From positions 1 through 33,170 of the forward strand of contig JAKSID010000029.1 in NCBI GenBank assembly GCA_024399035.1: a stretch of 33,170 nt of DNA, written 5' to 3'. A program made the translations under genes and the position numbers. The stretch's first letter is position 1. The number at the start of each line of letters is the position of its first letter. Below the pieces are notes generated by a model. The model ran no database searches. It saw only the letters and a list, made by a program, of their open reading frames with translations, and was not told where the DNA came from. This document shows positions 31,869 to 33,170 of this stretch, piece after piece. This DNA is from Fibrobacter sp. (GTDB lineage Bacteria > Fibrobacterota > Fibrobacteria > Fibrobacterales > Fibrobacteraceae).

Positions 31869-32627
31869 ATGAACGAGACGAAGTATTTGGTAGGGCTCGT
31901 TGGCCCCGAGGCCCTGGAAGCCGCAGAAAAAGACCCTTTCCACCCTGTCCGCCTGGACCTGGAATCCTGCGGGGCACTGGAAATCCGTTACGACTTTTTT
32001 GACACCGCTCTTTGGCCCAAGCTTTCGGAACGGGTTCGCAAGATTGCCCCCAGGCAGCTGCAGATCGGCACCATCCGCCTCAAGCACGACGGAGGAACCT
32101 TCGACGACGCCCGCGCCGTGGAACGCCCGGAACTGTGGAAGGATATCCTGAATGCCGCCGAAGTGCCGGAATGGCTTGACCTGGAAAGGGACTACCTCAG
32201 GGATTACGAACAACTTAACGATAAAGCCCTGCGCCGCAAGGTGGGTATCATCATCTCCGAGCACAACTTCACCCGCGTCCCGAACGAGCAGGAACTGGAA
32301 GCCTTCGCCAAGGACGTACAGCGCTTCAAGGCCGGCGGATTGAAGATTGCCGCCATGAGCAACTCGGAAAGCGACTGCGACCGCCTCTACAAGTTCATCA
32401 AGAAGCAGGCAAAGAACTTCAAGATGTTCGCCGCCTTCGGGATGGGCGAAACCGGCAAAGTCAGCCGAATCTGGTCCCTTAAGGAAGGCGCAAACCTGAC
32501 CTACGGAGCCATCGGACGCGCCGAAGCACCCGGTCAAATTGACGTTTCTACCATGAAAAAGGCCCTGGATCAGCTGGATTCCATCAATTCAGAATTTGAA
32601 TTATTGGCGTTTTTGAGCAGATTTTAA
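31869..32627 (+). CDS. aroD: Type I 3-dehydroquinate dehydratase
   Basis: A 252-residue cytoplasmic enzyme of the shikimate pathway that dehydrates 3-dehydroquinate through a Schiff base. Type I landmarks in order: LEIRYDFF (39-44), TIRLKHDGG (68-76, usually TFRTxxEGG), catalytic His in SEHNFTRVP (H132), Schiff-base Lys in GGLKIAAMSN (K159), MGETGKVSRI, and YGAIGRAEAPGQID. Several positions vary from the common form (TIRLKHDGG, LKIAAM), but the catalytic pair is present. No Shine-Dalgarno sequence precedes the ATG; TATCTTATACT hexamers lie immediately upstream, suggesting a leaderless transcript. Confidence 0.88.
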   Translation: MNETKYLVGLVGPEALEAAEKDPFHPVRLDLESCGALEIRYDFFDTALWPKLSERVRKIAPRQLQIGTIRLKHDGGTFDDARAVERPELWKDILNAAEVPEWLDLERDYLRDYEQLNDKALRRKVGIIISEHNFTRVPNEQELEAFAKDVQRFKAGGLKIAAMSNSESDCDRLYKFIKKQAKNFKMFAAFGMGETGKVSRIWSLKEGANLTYGAIGRAEAPGQIDVSTMKKALDQLDSINSEFELLAFLSRF

Positions 32628-32658
32628 GGTTTTTTCTTATTTTCATAATACAAAAACT

Positions 32659-32686
32659 TTGCCCCCCTCCTAAAAACGGATATTAT
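32659..32686 (+). promoter_or_regulatory. Candidate promoter of the PtsN-like gene
   Basis: TTGCCC (32659-32664) and TATTAT (32681-32686) with a 16-base spacer, 47 bp before the start codon at 32733. Confidence 0.35.
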
Positions 32687-32732
32687 TTGCTAAATATCGT
32701 TTACAGATAATTTCATAAGGAACAATAAGATT

Positions 32733-33170
32733 ATGCGTCTTTCCGAAAGGTTTGTAGACAATTGCATCTTGATCAACTCTTCTAGTACGACCAAGGAAGC
32801 AATCCTGAACGAACTGGTAGACACTCTCTGCAGTGCCTACAAGCTGGATCATCGCGACGAGATTTTTGATGCCGTATGGAATCGTGAACAGAGCCGCTCC
32901 ACCGGTATCGGTTGCGGTCTGGCCGTCCCCCACGCCAAGATTGACTACGTCGACCGTATGTGCATGGTGGCTGCCACCATCGAAAACGGCCTGGACTTCG
33001 CTTCCTTCGATGGCGAACCGGTCTACTTGATCATCCTCATCGTGAGCCCGGGCAACACCGTCGGTCCTCACCTGAAGGCCCTGTCCTCCGTCAGCCGTCT
33101 CCTGGCCGATGGCGGTGTCCGTAAGGATCTGATTGCCTCCAAGACCCCGGCTGACTTCCTCACCATCCTC
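32733..33170 (+). CDS. PTS EIIA-type protein (PtsN/fructose-type), 3' end outside window
   Basis: The frame is open for 146 codons to the window edge. It is a PTS EIIA type-2 domain: phosphorylatable His in GLAVPHAK (H67), preceded by NREQSRSTGIGCG (compare REx...TGIGxGxAIPH). VYLIILIVSPGNTVGPHLKALSSVSRLL is the usual second half. Type-2 EIIA domains accept phosphate from HPr and either feed a sugar permease or, as PtsN, regulate nitrogen and potassium metabolism. No EIIB/EIIC is seen, so a PtsN-like regulatory role is more likely. AAGGA lies 11 bases before the ATG. The C-terminus is missing, so further domains cannot be excluded. Confidence 0.9.
   Translation, partial: MRLSERFVDNCILINSSSTTKEAILNELVDTLCSAYKLDHRDEIFDAVWNREQSRSTGIGCGLAVPHAKIDYVDRMCMVAATIENGLDFASFDGEPVYLIILIVSPGNTVGPHLKALSSVSRLLADGGVRKDLIASKTPADFLTIL

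Overview
The window looks like a chromosomal piece of a Fibrobacter-type rumen or gut anaerobe (Fibrobacterota). The clues are the many lipoproteins with low-complexity linkers after the lipobox, an OmpA-family protein with a long thrombospondin type-3 spacer, an MqnA protein (futalosine route to menaquinone), a GH5 glucanase, a Na+-pumping decarboxylase operon and an acyl-CoA:carboxylate CoA-transferase typical of succinate/propionate metabolism. This assignment is inference from gene content; there is no rRNA in the window.

Layout. 1-900: the 3' part of tRNA-His(GUG) with its terminator, then a small toxin-antitoxin pair. 948-3330 (minus): membrane, biotin-carrier and accessory subunits of a Na+-translocating decarboxylase, with a perfect FNR-type palindrome upstream. 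3521-7354 (minus): a large lipoprotein with a C-terminal histidine-phosphatase domain and a CoA-transferase. 7383-7796: a GtrA-like membrane protein. 7865-10231 (minus): the OmpA/TSP3 porin-like protein. 10400-12381: a MacB/LolCDE-type ABC ATPase and permease. 12510-13148: KDPG/KHG aldolase, followed by a compact multi-hairpin element and a terminator. 13356-15081 (minus): a REC-GGDEF diguanylate cyclase and mqnA. 15165-17470: a small unknown protein, a signal-less GH5 enzyme and an MscS channel. 17564-21735 (minus): clpP, ftsY, a lipoprotein, a periplasmic thioredoxin-like protein, a GT2 glycosyltransferase and a small exported protein, apparently one transcription unit.

21905-31808 is the accessory part. 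It opens with a 1.36-kb IS3-family element whose orfB is broken by a 1-nt homopolymer insertion. A visibly AT-richer block follows. It holds a tight four-gene minus-strand operon (23414-30396) with its own sigma70-like promoter. All four products have export signals: a carbohydrate-binding/beta-helix surface protein, a matrixin-like metalloprotease lipoprotein, a protein with a formylglycine-generating-enzyme-like domain, and an alpha/beta hydrolase. The first gene is out of frame at a run of nine T's near its 5' end, which is either phase variation or an assembly error. The promoter of this operon lies directly beside a 93-codon 3' remnant of glucose-6-phosphate isomerase (pgi) pointing the other way. 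One more exported lipoprotein follows, and the core resumes with aroD (type I dehydroquinase) and a PTS EIIA/PtsN-like gene that runs off the end.

The best candidate for something undescribed is the exported four-gene operon at 23.4-30.4 kb, with its homopolymer switch and its position between an IS element and a truncated housekeeping gene. The FNR-like box before the decarboxylase operon and the four-way-junction element after the aldolase gene are the next most informative signals.
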